The position numbers and the translations under genes were made by a program. Positions 51,501 to 62,903 of a DNA stretch of 64,000 nucleotides are shown here, in pieces. Origin of the DNA: Chrysophaeum taylorii. Lineage: Eukaryota > Sar > Pelagophyceae > Pelagomonadales > Pelagomonadaceae. The notes under the pieces were generated by a model, which saw only the letters and a list, made by a program, of their open reading frames with translations, searched no databases and was not told the DNA's origin. How positions within the stretch are numbered: position 1 is the first letter of the stretch; the number at the start of each line of letters is the position of its first letter. The stretch is from the NCBI GenBank assembly GCA_029834535.1, contig JAQMWT010000566.1, forward strand, positions 1 to 64,000, given 5' to 3'.

Positions 51501-54500
51501 ACCACACTACCCGTGGGCTGTTATACATGCCATCCAATCGTATAATCTCCTCCCTAACGTTTCCCTCGAACGTATTTACAATAAAGTCCTAAGCCCCCAA
51601 CAAGTTTTGTTAGACCAATGTAATGTTCCCCAACAGGACTACCTCAAACCTTTTGGTTCTGTTTGTTATCTGCATTTGGAACCTAACGAATTTCATAAAT
51701 ATGAACCCCGATGTCGTCCCTACATTTACTTATGTGGTGCTAACGTTATAAGCCCTTTAATAACACCTCATGTTAATCACTTAGCCGATGTTGTCCTTAA
51801 TCCTGAAAACGGCCAAGTCCGTGTTTCCTCTAAACTGACTTTTCCTCATCTTATTTCTAAATCTCCTCCTGATTATGAACAGCATCCACCTCCCGCACCT
51901 TCACCCGACATTCCCTTCTCTGTTCACAGCACCCCCAATGATGCGGCGCAGAGGGGGAATGCTATGCCTACCGACACTGACCATGAGAGGGGGACTCCTT
52001 CTTCTCATCTCCATGCTCCCTCTCCCGCTCCCGCATGTGCTCTAGCTGCTTCTGCACCCGCTACTTCCGCCACCACACCTACATCTGAAGTGTCTTCCAA
52101 CACTTTGCCACTTTTACCATCTTATCGGTCTCTATATTCCCAGGATGTCCTACGTCTCACCCGTGGTCTTCATCACCCTCAACCTCGTCGCAAAACCAAT
52201 CTCAAGGGTGTTCTTACTCGTCTTGCCTCGCCTACTCTTGCCGCTTATAAACAAGCCGGTGGTACGCTTGCCGACTTCAAGTATGACCTCTCCAAGCAGT
52301 ACATAACCTTCTGCGACCCCACCCTCCACTCCCTTCATCTTGCTCATGGCATCCACTGGACGGCTATGCCTCCAGAGGGGGAATTTACACCATCCCTTCA
52401 TCACCATGTGCACCAAGCGATTTCACAGTCCTCTTCAATTATGTGTCATAGGAGCCATAGCCACCCACCTTGGTGATGCTCCTCTACTAGTTGTTCAACT
52501 CGTCGAAGATCCCGATCACGCTCATCCGCACGATAATGTCGCTTCTTACGCAATTACTCATCTGACGACGACTCATGACCCCAGCACGGTTGGTTCGGAC
52601 GAATACAAGATTCAAGCCAAAGATATCAAAATTGATCAATATGAGTTGAACTGCCTCAAAGGTCTCTCAGACACTGATCGCAAAGCTTACGTCGCCGCCA
52701 TCTCCAAAGAGATTTTTGATATTGTTAAGTTTGGCTGCTTTAAACTAGCGCTGCCAATGGTCAACTCAAAGCCTATTGACACCCGCCTCGTCCTACGTAT
52801 AAAACCAACGCTGCTGGTCAGCACATTAAACATAAAGCACGCCTGGTCCTACGAGGATTCTTAGCCTCTCTGGGCACCGATTTTTTCAACACATTCAGCC
52901 CTATGGCACAGCTTACTGGCATCCGTTGTGTTCTGGCGCTAGCAGCTCATCTGCGACTTCCCGTCTACCATGTCGACGTCCCTAACGCTTTTGTTCAAGC
53001 TCCCATCGACTCTCATCTCTATGTCAAACTGCCACTAGGCATTTACCTTCTCGATCCCGAAGATACTAAATACCAAGGCCGTCGTCTCCCAAAGCTACTT
53101 AAATCTCTCTATGGATTACGTCAGAGCCCTGCCCTTTGGAATCAAACCATAAACGGCTTCTTTGATTCATTAGGCTATACACGATTTCGAACAGACACCT
53201 GCATTTACGCTAAAGTCCAAGCTGACGCCACATTTCTAATTTGCACGCTCTCAGTAGACGACGTCGTCATTACTTGCACTTCGGAAACTCTACGTCGGGA
53301 GTTCCAGCAAGCCCTGAAAAGGAATACTCAGTCGACACCTTCGAGGAAGTCCATACTCTCCTAGGCATGCGCATAACGCGTACAACTGATGGTTCTATAT
53401 CACTGGACTGTCAGGCTAAACTTGATGCATTGTTCGAAGAGTACCCCATTTTAATGCAGTTACGTCCCACTTCCACACCGATGTCACCATCATCCACGTA
53501 TAAAACTGGAGAGCCATCTTCTGATATGGACAAGTTCATCCTTCACACCTTCTCCACTCTACTCGGCAAGCTCACGTTTGTCCAATTGGCCTGTCGCCCC
53601 GATCTATCACAAAGTCTTAGTCGTTGCTCTCGAGGAATGCATAATCCAGCATTTCTACATGTTCAAGTACTAACAGGAACGCTCCGCTACTTGCGCAAGC
53701 CCGAAAATCGTAATCTTCGCCTCTGGTACTACTCTGGCTCTTCCGCTCTAATGGACCATCTTCGACTTCTTATCGGTAATCGTACTGACATGGCCACCAT
53801 GTTGGATTACACTAAAGAACAAGTTAATTCAGGTAATTTTGATCCATTGGTCGCGTTCGTTGATGCCGATAATGCACCCTCTTATGAACAAGACCGCAAG
53901 TCTACAACCGGTTACGCTATCTTTTTGTTTGGTTCTCTCATCACTTGGAAGTCTAAGTTGCAGCCTATTACAGCTACTTCTACGCATGAGAGTGAACTTA
54001 TCGCCCTTAATATGTGTGCCGATGATGTGGTCTGGTTACGCAAATTGTTAACGGAAATGGCATTCGCTATAAATCCTCACTTCTATCTCCGCCAACCTTC
54101 AGGGAAAGACTTGCTACTAGATTATGATGCTCACGACAATCCCCTCCCATCGGACATGTCGTTCATACGTAACAGTCCTATACTTGGAGACTCTGCCTCT
54201 GCTATTCATCTATCTAATAATCCCGACAGTGCGACTAAGGCCAAAGCTATCAGCACACGCTGGTTCCGTATTCGCGACTACGTACAGTTAAAACGTATAC
54301 GTCTACATCATGTTTCCGGTACCCATAATATCGCCGATGGATTTACTAAACCCTTTGGAGCTCCGCTCTTCAGCAGATTTCGCACGTTACTCGGCTTACA
54401 ACAACCCATAGCTCAACAAGATGGTTAATCCTTACCCTTCATTATGTCCGAAATGACTTTAAACTAACCCTCTATGTAAAGGAATACTGGCTCGCTAAAA

Positions 54501-55182
54501 TGTGAAATGTAATGAAAGATGCGATGTGGATATTCCTTTTAAGATGAATCCCACTAAAAACAAAGATGCTGCGAGCCGGCGCCATTCTACCCTGAACCGT
54601 GGTCGTGGTGGTGTATCGTCACTATCCCCACCTTTTAATGCTCTAACTCCAAGCGTTGCTCCGACTAGTTCCCCTAATCGGAAGCATCAAACCTATTTGT
54701 CGGTGGCTCAAGGACATCAATCTACGCCCGTTACGCCTAAGGCGCCCAAGGCAACTGTCCAACAACTGTCTAAATCGCAAACATCAAAGTCTGAGTATTT
54801 CCTGCTTAAACATTGCAAATTTGACGCACTTGCGATGATGTCAGGGAATATCTCTGCCCTTGGTGCGTCCCCGCCGAATTTTCTCATCCCTCAGCATAAG
54901 GATCCTCAGTGTTGGCTTAAGTCTTTGCAGCAGCTGCTTACCGAAGCACAACAGACAGAATTTGTGGATAACGTCCAATATCTTAGTTCATTGCTGTGCG
55001 TCAAAGCAAAGCGCATTCGGAATGCCCCCGCTATATCACCTAATGAAGGTATTCGCTTTCACCGCTTTCCACCCATTAAAGGGGTTGTCAAAGTACATGT
55101 GGCGTGTACGAAGTGTTTTAATAAAACTGATATGCCGGGTACACCCCTTGTGCTCATCATATGTACTGAAGATGAGCTTAAA

Positions 55183-55473
55183 CAAACTAAAACTAACTTC
55201 AGACCTCTCCCGAGCATGGGAGCCAGGCCGGACCGACAGGTGCCAGTCAGGAATCACGGGCCTGTAGACGAGGAGCGCCGAAAGGTCGGTCGGCGGAGAG
55301 TGACCATCAAGCTTGTCGCCATGCGACGAGGAGACCGCGATGTGACTGACAACCAACTCGTCGATAACCTTCCGTCTTCGCCCCCCGGCCATACCCCGTC
55401 CCACTGCGAACGTTCCGGCTGCCAACCGGCCCGCCCGGGAGGCGAATAGGTGCCAACCTACGCCGGGAGGGCG
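55183..55473. mobile_element. GC-rich short insertion in the copia-type element
   Basis: 291 GC-rich bases flanked by a 12-bp direct repeat GATGAGCTTAAA (55171-55182 and 55474-55485), clearly foreign to the AT-rich surroundings. About 65 bp at its left end (ACCTCTCCCGAGCATGGGAG onward) recur inverted at 43740-43805 inside the MULE-like element. No coding. Class uncertain. Confidence 0.6.
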
Positions 55474-56719
55474 GATGAGCTTAAAACTGACAGGATACGC
55501 CAAATTATTGAGGATCATCCCGCGTCTGAGCAACATGCATCGCACTGCTTCGATGTACCGCGCCCTTTCTTTCTGTTGATTTGTGTGATGTGCAACTTGT
55601 CGAACCACGGGATAGCGTTTATTCGCAATAAACAGCACCCCTTCCAACTCTCTTGTTATAATGATCCAGCTGCCCACATAAGAGCTATAATCCTCCGCCT
55701 TGGAAAGTCCATTGCTATTAACAAGCTGCTCAAAGAGGCGCTCATGCAGACTGCGACATCCCTTAACGTTGATGCTTCTAAAATCCTCGTAAGACTGCGA
55801 CATCCCTTAACGTTGATGCTTCTAAAATCCTCGTCAACCCTGACGCTAACGCCATGCTCTTACTGCAGCTGCCCTTCATTTCGAGTGTAATTCTTGAGAT
55901 TCTTGTAGCAGCTTGGTCTTTGTTACAACCCGTTGAAGATAAAACCTGTGTAGTTACCAATCCTGGGGAGTTACTTAACGTGCTCATCGAACGCTTTGTT
56001 AACGATGTTTCTCATCAACTTGACGCAACTTCTTCCGAGACGGTACCGCCAGTGCTGCACTACTTTCGCCAACTTCCACCTGATCAACAATTAGCATTTA
56101 AAAACGTGTTAATCCAAGTTGGCTACCCATCCCATATCATTGATACCTTCTCTAATAAAACCTCTTCTGAAGATGTGTCACCAGCGCCGATCGATAATCC
56201 ACCCGCTGAGCCCGCGCCAGATAAAGCTAACGACAATATGGCTGAATCCTTACACCAATTAAAAGAAGAGATTCGGTCTTTATCCTTACGTCTCACTAAC
56301 AACGAACAGCAGTTGATGGCACGAGAACATCAACTATCGCTTGCTCTAACTTCTCTCACACAGATGCAAGAAACCTACGAAACTCTTAATACTCAAGTGA
56401 CCGAGAACATCAAACATGTTTCTTTGTTAGATAACATTTTGTCAAGTCTTCAAATGCATCAGAACACCATAATCCCGACCTCTGCTGTATTTGTCCATAT
56501 CATTTAACGGTCGCTTATCTCGTCTATTGGACAGTTCCCTCCAGATACGTATAATGAGGCACAGCGAGTTCTAATCGACGCAGCAGCTCATAACCTCCAC
56601 ACAGCTATGTCTGATGCACATGATCGTGTTATTCCTGCATTGGATCTACACGGTCTTACGCCAGATGCTGCTATGTCTTTCCTTTCGTCTGTTATGTCAC
56701 CCTTGGTCACCTTGACTCA

Positions 56720-56974
56720 GGGTCGGATAAGAAAACGAGACTAGCCCGCGCCGCAACGACGGGTCCTACAACGCGTGGGCTTTTTCCTTTTTTTGCGTGA
56801 GGGGACGAAAGGATGCCGACTTCACTATGGGGACTAGTTCCATCGCGACGATCTCGCGGCGTGGCGGCACATACTGCTTGAGTACAAATGAACATAGCTC
56901 AGCGATCCGTTGAGTATGTCTTAGTAAAAACTGAAACATAGTTAACGGCTCGTACGAACTTTCTTATCCGACCC
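56720..56974. mobile_element. MITE with 15-bp perfect inverted ends
   Basis: 255 bp bounded by GGGTCGGATAAGAAA and its exact reverse complement. No coding. It lies inside the 3' region of the copia-type element. A target duplication was not clear. Confidence 0.8.
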
Positions 56975-57287
56975 TGCAGGCTTGAGTGATGCAATGACTA
57001 CGCACAACACCAACACTGCTAACGACCTATCCTCCGATGATCATAATTCGTCTTCTCCAGAGTTAAAGGAACTGGACGATAATAGCGAGGATGAATTGGA
57101 CCACACATCTGATGTTGTGGATACCGATACTGCTTCTTTGCGCAACATCACAACACGCTCGACGTCATAATTAGTTTGTCCTGTTCTGTTGTTGTTTGTT
57201 CCACTGTTCACTGTTCTCATGTATATTGCACAAATTACGCTTCAAGAACGTCTGAAATGCATAAACCGTTTTCACACGTTGAGGGGG

Positions 57288-57686
57288 TCCAGAGAGCTAC
57301 ACTATTATGTGTGCGACACTGGAACATTTCACACCTATCTCTACACGAGGGTTTTCTCTCCGTAATACGGCTTTCCCTCCTTCCTTCCTCCCTTACCCTT
57401 CCGCAATTATACTTTTCATGACTATGAAGAACCCAGTCTGAAGCTCTTTTCCAACATGGAGTAGGCCTCCAGGTGCGTACCGTCAGGTACGGGGTTTTCT
57501 GTTTAATTAACAGAGGCTTCGTTCCTCGTTGTCAGTGTAAACGCTTCTATGGGACCTAATGTCCTTAAGGAGTTAGGGCTTAAATCCCTACCTTGTGTAG
57601 TAGCATGTGGCAAGCGGGATGGTCTGTACACGCCTAAGACTGCACGCAGTCTCTACCATGTACCCGGAGAGGGTCAAATCTCTCCA
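57288..57686 (+). repeat. 3' LTR of the copia-type element
   Basis: 399 bp, TCCAGAGAG to CTCTCCA, 98% identical to the combined 5' LTR. Followed by the GTGTG target duplication, after which the hAT coding resumes. Confidence 0.95.
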
Positions 57687-57691
57687 GTGTG

Positions 57692-59165
57692 ACATGCATG
57701 ATATATCAAAAATCTCGGCAGCGGCATGTGGCGACTTGACACGATCCAGAGGCAAGCAGGTGATCAGTCTATTCCCAGCCCGACAGGAGCTGCTGAACAG
57801 TGCCCACGATGGAGCCAAGTACTTTTCTTACGGCACACGTTTGAAGGATCTGCATGCGCTTTTGCCATTATAGCCGGAGAAATAAATCGCCGAAGCTCAA
57901 GCTCGACCTCAATAAGACGAGGTTCCGGGCGCGATACCAACTTATTCGTTCCTTGCTGCGTATGCACCACGTGCTCAAACTGTTCGCGGCTACCAACATT
58001 GGACTCCCCTGCCCCTGGACAATCAGTGATGAGCAATGGGTGGCGTTGGCTGAATTCGAGGCGATTTTTGCTATAACGGATGACCCTGTTGTTTTCGTGC
58101 AACATGAACACTTATACCTGGGGGCGTGTGGCGCATTGATCAGGCACAACATGATCGAGTCTCTGCGAGCTGGGACGATAGAAGTCATTGATCTCCCGAA
58201 CATAACTGCGAAATCCATGCCACGTAAGACTGTCTCGATGTTGACGATCTCAGCGAGACCGGCAAAAACCTGTCTTGAGCGGGCTATACTCTAATGTGAG
58301 CGTCAGTGTTGCGGGAATAATGAAAACTACGTGCGTCACTTCAACTACGAATTCAACGATCGCGAGTTGATTGCCTTCCTTCTAGACTTTCGGACTATCA
58401 ACCGCTGCAGGCACCTGTCGTCAAATCAGAAAGCTCGGGCCAGGAAGTTGCTCAAGGAATTAAATATGATTTACGCACGGACTGCATTCCACCACGAAAA
58501 CGCAAAGACTTCCTCCGAGTCTGCGCCGCCCTCCGAGCCTGCGCCTGCCCGCAGTTTCTTGGCGGCACTCGACGCACCCGGCGCTTGGGACGACATTAGT
58601 GGCGACGTGCCTTCTTTTGCTATGCCTGAGAACCAGATGCCCGATTTCAATGTGGAGTTTGAACAGGTCTTCACTCAATGGATCAGGCTCTCGAGATCGC
58701 TCAACTGGAAAGAGCATCATCCTGAACTTGAGAAGAAGGATGATGTCGGCTTCATAGATCTGGCTGTGCTCGACGTTGGAAAGCTGTATCGACCGCTCAC
58801 CAAGGAGCAGTATGGGTTCCTTCCGGACATGGCGAGAGCCTCTAAGGGTTTTTTCAATTGGTACACACGGCGCGCAGAGCTACTGTGAGCGCTGCCTGAG
58901 CATTGGAAATCTTGTCCTGACCGAGGGAAAGAAACACGTTGCTCGGCGCGGACGAGACGGACAAAGTTACCCTACTGCTCACGAACAAGAATTTCTTCAT
59001 TGCGGCGGCGGCCCAGATTAAGTACAGGGACCTCGGACACGAGACCGAGTTTTTCAAAAACGCCGAGAGCACCATGATTCCCCGAAGACTCTTTGGAGAT
59101 GGAGGTTGATGAGGAAGAACCAGACGAAGATACCGAGGTCGGTCGTTCACATCGCCTAAAGTAAG
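57692..59165 (+). pseudogene. hAT transposase, 3' part
   Basis: Resumes with CDMHDISKISAAACGDLTRS, exactly where a hAT enzyme of this type expects CDMHxxDK after the region upstream of the LTR element. Then come FPARQELLNSAHDGAKYFSY, LNKTRFRARYQLIRSLLRM, ISDEQWVALAEFEAIFAITD, KYG-like spacer, and the dimerisation block SYCERCLSIGNLVLTEGKKH with an acidic tail. The pieces are in different frames (shifts near 57870, 58290 and after 58885), so it is non-functional apart from the insertion as well. Confidence 0.8.
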
Positions 59166-61622
59166 AAACACTGAACCCCATCCACGGTAACTCCTCCTTC
59201 GTCCCGAAACGCGAATGAATCTAAGAGCACCAGACCTAGGCAATAGCGCGCGGGGGGGACGGAACTGATGGGGCGCGGCAGGGATCGGCGCTGGCGTTAA
59301 AAGAAAAAAAGTGGCGTTCACTTCACAAAGGTTCACTTTAACCACGTAGGGCGACGTGTTCACTTCAAATCACTTCACCAATATTGCGTGGCTGGTGAAG
59401 TGGTTCACGTTCACTTGCTGAAGTGAATTCCCAACGCTGATAATGCCAGTGTTGAGAGCAAGGATGGAGGGAAAGAGAGAGAAGAAGGCGCGAGCGGAAG
59501 AAGCAGAAAGGACGACGAAGACTCAAGAAGAGCACAAAGGTCGGCGCAGCAGGACTAAGGAGCAGGAGAGAAGGAATGCGACGAAGAAAAGGTGCACCGA
59601 GACACGTCCAGTGGAATAAAAGCCACGGGGGAAGACAACGCTATGACGATACTGTTGCAGGACGATGCCACACATCCCAAGCAGGCTGCCACAGTGTGTT
59701 CCGGGCGAGGCGGTCAAATTCATTTCGTGCGGTCGCAAATTAACCTCAAGTCATCAGTGCCCGCAGGCTCCTATGCACAAAGATGCGCAACCCCAAGCTC
59801 CATGAGCGAAGTCGAGCAAGCGCTATCGAAAAAACGCCGCCGCTGGAAGGTGACAAACCAGCCACGACGGAAATGCGTGGATGAGGAGTCATCCGCGCCC
59901 GCCCCAGACCGAACACGTCAGCGAGGCCGTCGGCAAGATAATGGAGGGACTCGACAAGGATGAACTGGGCTCAGGGTTTGCGGCGTTCACGCGGGGTGGC
60001 CACATATCCATGCGAGGTCATATATTGCGGCAAAATGCGCCACAAGGCGCGGAGTAAACTCCTCAATCTCATCCAAAATATCGCCTCATGTTCGAACAGG
60101 CACGTGCTGCGAGATGTCGGAAAACGAGCATAGTGCCCTTGTTGTCAAGAACAGCCACCGAGGGAGAAGATCACGAAGGAACCAAAGCGCCGCTCGAATA
60201 GATGCCCCAGATCTCGGGGCTCAATACGCGGAGAGAGTCCCAGGGCAGGGGTTGACGCGCACAGCCAATCTTGTAGAGGCATGGGGTGACATGGTTTTAG
60301 AAGGTAATCGCAGCGCCACCCGCACCATCGGAAACGGTTCCGTCGCCGGCCATGTAAGGCGTGGTTTGCCGTCACAGCCACCAACAGCAGAATAAAGCGC
60401 AGCCCAAGCGGCAGACCGGGCTGCGATCTTCACTGCGGGGGGTTCAGGAACAGATGTGTGCCGGCGGGCATGGAAACGAGCAATCTCGTCATCGCAGCAT
60501 GGCGTGGAGGCACATAGGATTCTTTTCGCGGTGGAACTCGCCCATGAGGCGTTTGCTTTTCATGGTAAGTCGGCGCATACAGACCAAAGAGACTGTAATG
60601 GCCGTAGCAGTTGTGGAAAACCACGCCGAAGGATCCCAGTCAGAAGTTATCATGCTGAAGAACGCGAAACAACCGCACGGTCTTGGAATCAAATGAGTCT
60701 GGTCACCACCAGTGCAAAACATAGCGCATCCAGTCAAGATGGTGTCGCTTGGTCACCGGCGAGATCGGTAGCGCGCGCACGGTCGTCTTCTCGAGGTTGA
60801 TGCGGAGGACGTCGTACACCGTGTAAGTACGACACTCGGAGCACAACATGGGGTTTGTGTCTCCTACTTTTCGGCGCTGTTCCTCAAAGGTGGCACATAG
60901 ACGCCCATGATGACCGCGAAGAGTCTCCCTCGCGCTCGAGCACGAAGCCACAATGCCAAGCCCAACAAGAGTCGGTAGCCTCGTCGAGGACAAGGCGAAA
61001 CCATGGCGCCTGCACCACGATGAAGACGCCGTGGCGGGGCGCCTGAGTGTTGGTCCAGTCCCATGGATTCTGGACACCAACGGGAGCGTAGCAACTCGCG
61101 GGTGCGCGGCGAGTAATATTGCTCCACCGAACACCTGCGAGCAGGATAACATCGACGACGGCGCCTACAATGTGTATCATTTCATCTTCCGAGTGCGTGC
61201 TGGTCGAGAGGGCGATGACATTGTGAAACCAGACCATAAAGTCCCTCGTCGTGGCATCTCCAGGCAGTCGAGTGGAGAGCATCGCCCAAAAAGGTATGCA
61301 CGATCATGACTGGAGGCCAGCAAGAATAATCCTGCCAGGAAACTAAGGCAATAAGGAAGTAACCAGAGAAAGAAGCTCGCCGCAATTCGAAGGCAACGCC
61401 GGAACGGTCGTCGCGCAGCGCGTGCGTGGCACAAAGTTGAAGACAGCGAATGGGCAAACCGGAAGAAAAGAGAGCGGCGCCAGAGTGACAGCAGCCACGG
61501 TAACCGTACAGCAGCGCGGGTGCGGTGTGGTGAAAGCAAAGCTAGGCTTGGCGACAGCCGCATCCGGGGGGGGGGGGGGGCGCGAGAACACGAAAAGAAC
61601 TCCCCCCCCAGCACGAAAGCAT

Positions 61623-61781
61623 AGCGCTGGGGGGTCGGTATCCCCTCCCCTAGGCCTCCCCTATAGCGCGGAGGGATCGCCCCCCCCCCCCTAGGGCGGC
61701 GGGCACCACTGCACCTGAGTGGCTCTACAATGTAGGCTACAGTTTGGCAGGGAAATTGGGTTTCGAGGGGGGTGTTTGGCG
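61623..61781. repeat. MITE-like element, second copy
   Basis: Matches 1052-1213 (AGCGCTGGGGGGTC start, TTGGGTTTCGAGGGG end) with few differences; poly-C run in the middle. It appears to interrupt a minus-strand coding trace. Confidence 0.6.
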
Positions 61782-61979
61782 ACGCTGAATGGGTCGCAAG
61801 GAATGTGGCGGCCTCATGGTAGAATGTGGCGTCTCCGAATTCCATGAGGTAGTCGCGGAGGTTCTCCTCGGGAGCTGGGCTCTCATCCTCCTCCTCATCG
61901 AGGGCGGGCTCGTCGACGGAGTCTGGCTCGTTGACCACGCCACGTTCGCGTGGGGCGGTTCGTTGTCGTCATCATCGCC

Positions 61980-62140
61980 GTCTTGAGGACAGGACGCGTA
62001 CAACATCCCGACGTGTTTTACGGCTCGGAGTCGCGCGTATGGCTAAGCCACAGTGATTTTCCTGCAGCCGCGCCTCCTCTGGTCCGATTCTTTTACAGCC
62101 TATGCCCGCGAAGAGCGCGAGGCTAGCAGAGGCGCGCCCT
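61980..62140 (+). pseudogene. PWWP-like fragment, second copy
   Basis: Encodes YGSESRVWLSHSDF and a following Pro/Arg-rich stretch, homologous to the minus-strand fragment at 1820-2182. No start codon and soon stopped. Confidence 0.35.
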
Positions 62141-62261
62141 CCCGGCCGAGTCGCCGACACCCTGTCCGTGGCCGTCCGTAGTTCTATAGCTCTGCTCTCC
62201 ACGTGGGCGCTCGGCAAGCATTCGAGGCGTCTTCTAGAGTGCGTGCGCGGTGGTGAGACAC

Positions 62262-62395
62262 CCTCCTAGCACGAAACATTCGTGCTGGGAGGTCGCAGAC
62301 TCATCCCCGGAAAACTTTAGCGCTGGGGGGTGGCGCCCCCCCCGCCCAGTAAAACGCTGTTCTCGCGAACGCCCCCCCCCCCCCCGGATGCGGCT
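62262..62395. repeat. AGCGCTGGGG-family repeat, partial
   Basis: Contains the short palindrome AGCACGAAACATTCGTGCT and a further AGCGCTGGGGGGTGG end, then runs of C. Related to the elements at 1049 and 61623 but incomplete. Confidence 0.45.
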
Positions 62396-62568
62396 GTCGC
62401 CAAGCCCAACGAAAACGTGAAGAAAAGCAAAGAAGTAAGAAGATTCCTCTGCGTAAAGTCTTCGCCGTTGTAGACGCTGCTGCAGGCCATATAGTTCGTC
62501 GTCCTTTAATGACCAGTGTATTTTCTTCTCTTCTCCCTAAATATCTCCCCTGCTCGCTTCGTCGTATT

Positions 62569-62903
62569 TGTGGCGTAAGGAGAATTTTAGGGGCTACCTG
62601 GCGTGCCTTCGAATCCAGGCTCGCCGATCGCGTCCGTGCCTTTGGAGGGATCACTGGACGAGGATGGCCGTTCTCCCGCCACGCGACCACAAACAACTCC
62701 TGCGCCTGGTCCTCTTAACTTGAGGATCGGATGTTGCTTTATGATCAAGGATAATCGAAATCAGAAATCAGGGTGACACATGTCACGGAAAAGGAAGATG
62801 ATGTCAGAGAAAACTCTGACATCATCGGAACGGAGTAGGGTGCCCCTGATAAGGGGGGCCCTAGAAGAGGGGTAAGCCTTAGGAGGCGGGAGTTGCCGCC
62901 ACA
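62569..62903 (-). repeat. Long terminal repeat, gypsy-type, copy 2
   Basis: 335 bp, TGTGGCG to CGCCACA, closely matching 713-1048. The pol reading frame on the minus strand ends just to its right, so it is the 3' LTR. Confidence 0.8.

Larger units (their letters stand above)
54430..57287 (+). other. Extra 3' region of the copia-type element
   Basis: Between RNase H and the 3' LTR lie almost 3 kb with coding-like sequence on the element's own strand and with its AT-rich composition. It includes a basic Ser/Thr/Pro-rich segment near the start and, towards 56.0-56.5 kb, a heptad-patterned helical segment. Most copia elements end soon after RNase H, so this is an additional region of unknown function. 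Two short foreign insertions lie in it (55183-55473, 56720-56974). A G-rich polypurine stretch precedes the LTR. Confidence 0.6.
42157..57686 (+). mobile_element. Ty1/copia-type LTR retroelement
   Basis: An AT-rich LTR element inserted in the hAT transposase gene, with a 5-bp target duplication GTGTG (42152-42156 and 57687-57691). It has two 399-bp LTRs, a primer site for a cleaved initiator-Met tRNA, and a coding region in copia order: gag-like (about 46.0-47.8 kb), protease (about 48.1-48.4 kb, active-site block ADTCASQHV), integrase (about 50.8-52.0 kb), reverse transcriptase (about 52.6-53.4 kb) and RNase H (about 53.8-54.4 kb). A further 2.9 kb with coding-like sequence follows. Its own length is about 12 kb once nested insertions are removed. 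The coding region is broken by several disruptions, so this is a fossil. LTRs differ at 8 of 399 positions, so it is fairly young. Confidence 0.92.
40960..59439 (+). mobile_element. hAT DNA transposon, split by nested insertions
   Basis: Outer element of an 18.5-kb stack. Terminal inverted repeats are CAGCGTTGGGAGTTCACT (left) and CAGCGTTGGGAATTCACT (right, read on the minus strand), one mismatch in 18. The 8-bp target duplication ATAATGCC flanks both sides (40952-40959 and 59440-59447), diagnostic of hAT insertion. Without the internal LTR element the transposon is about 2.95 kb, a normal hAT size. Subterminal GTTCACTTCACTT repeats fill both ends. Its single transposase gene lies on the plus strand and is broken (separate entries). 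Confidence 0.9.
59448..62568. other. Repeat-rich stretch with decayed coding traces
   Basis: No intact gene. 59784-59930 matches 26862-26990. On the minus strand, protein-like pieces lie in different frames: VYDVLRINLEKTTVRALPIS (about 60800), FMVWFHNVIALSTSTHSEDE (about 61220) and DEEEDESPAPEENLRDYLME with FGDATFYHEAATFLATHS (about 61780-61900). The last runs into the small inverted-repeat element at 61623-61781. This suggests one broken minus-strand gene or transposon ORF interrupted by a MITE-like insertion; the family is not recognised. Confidence 0.4.
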
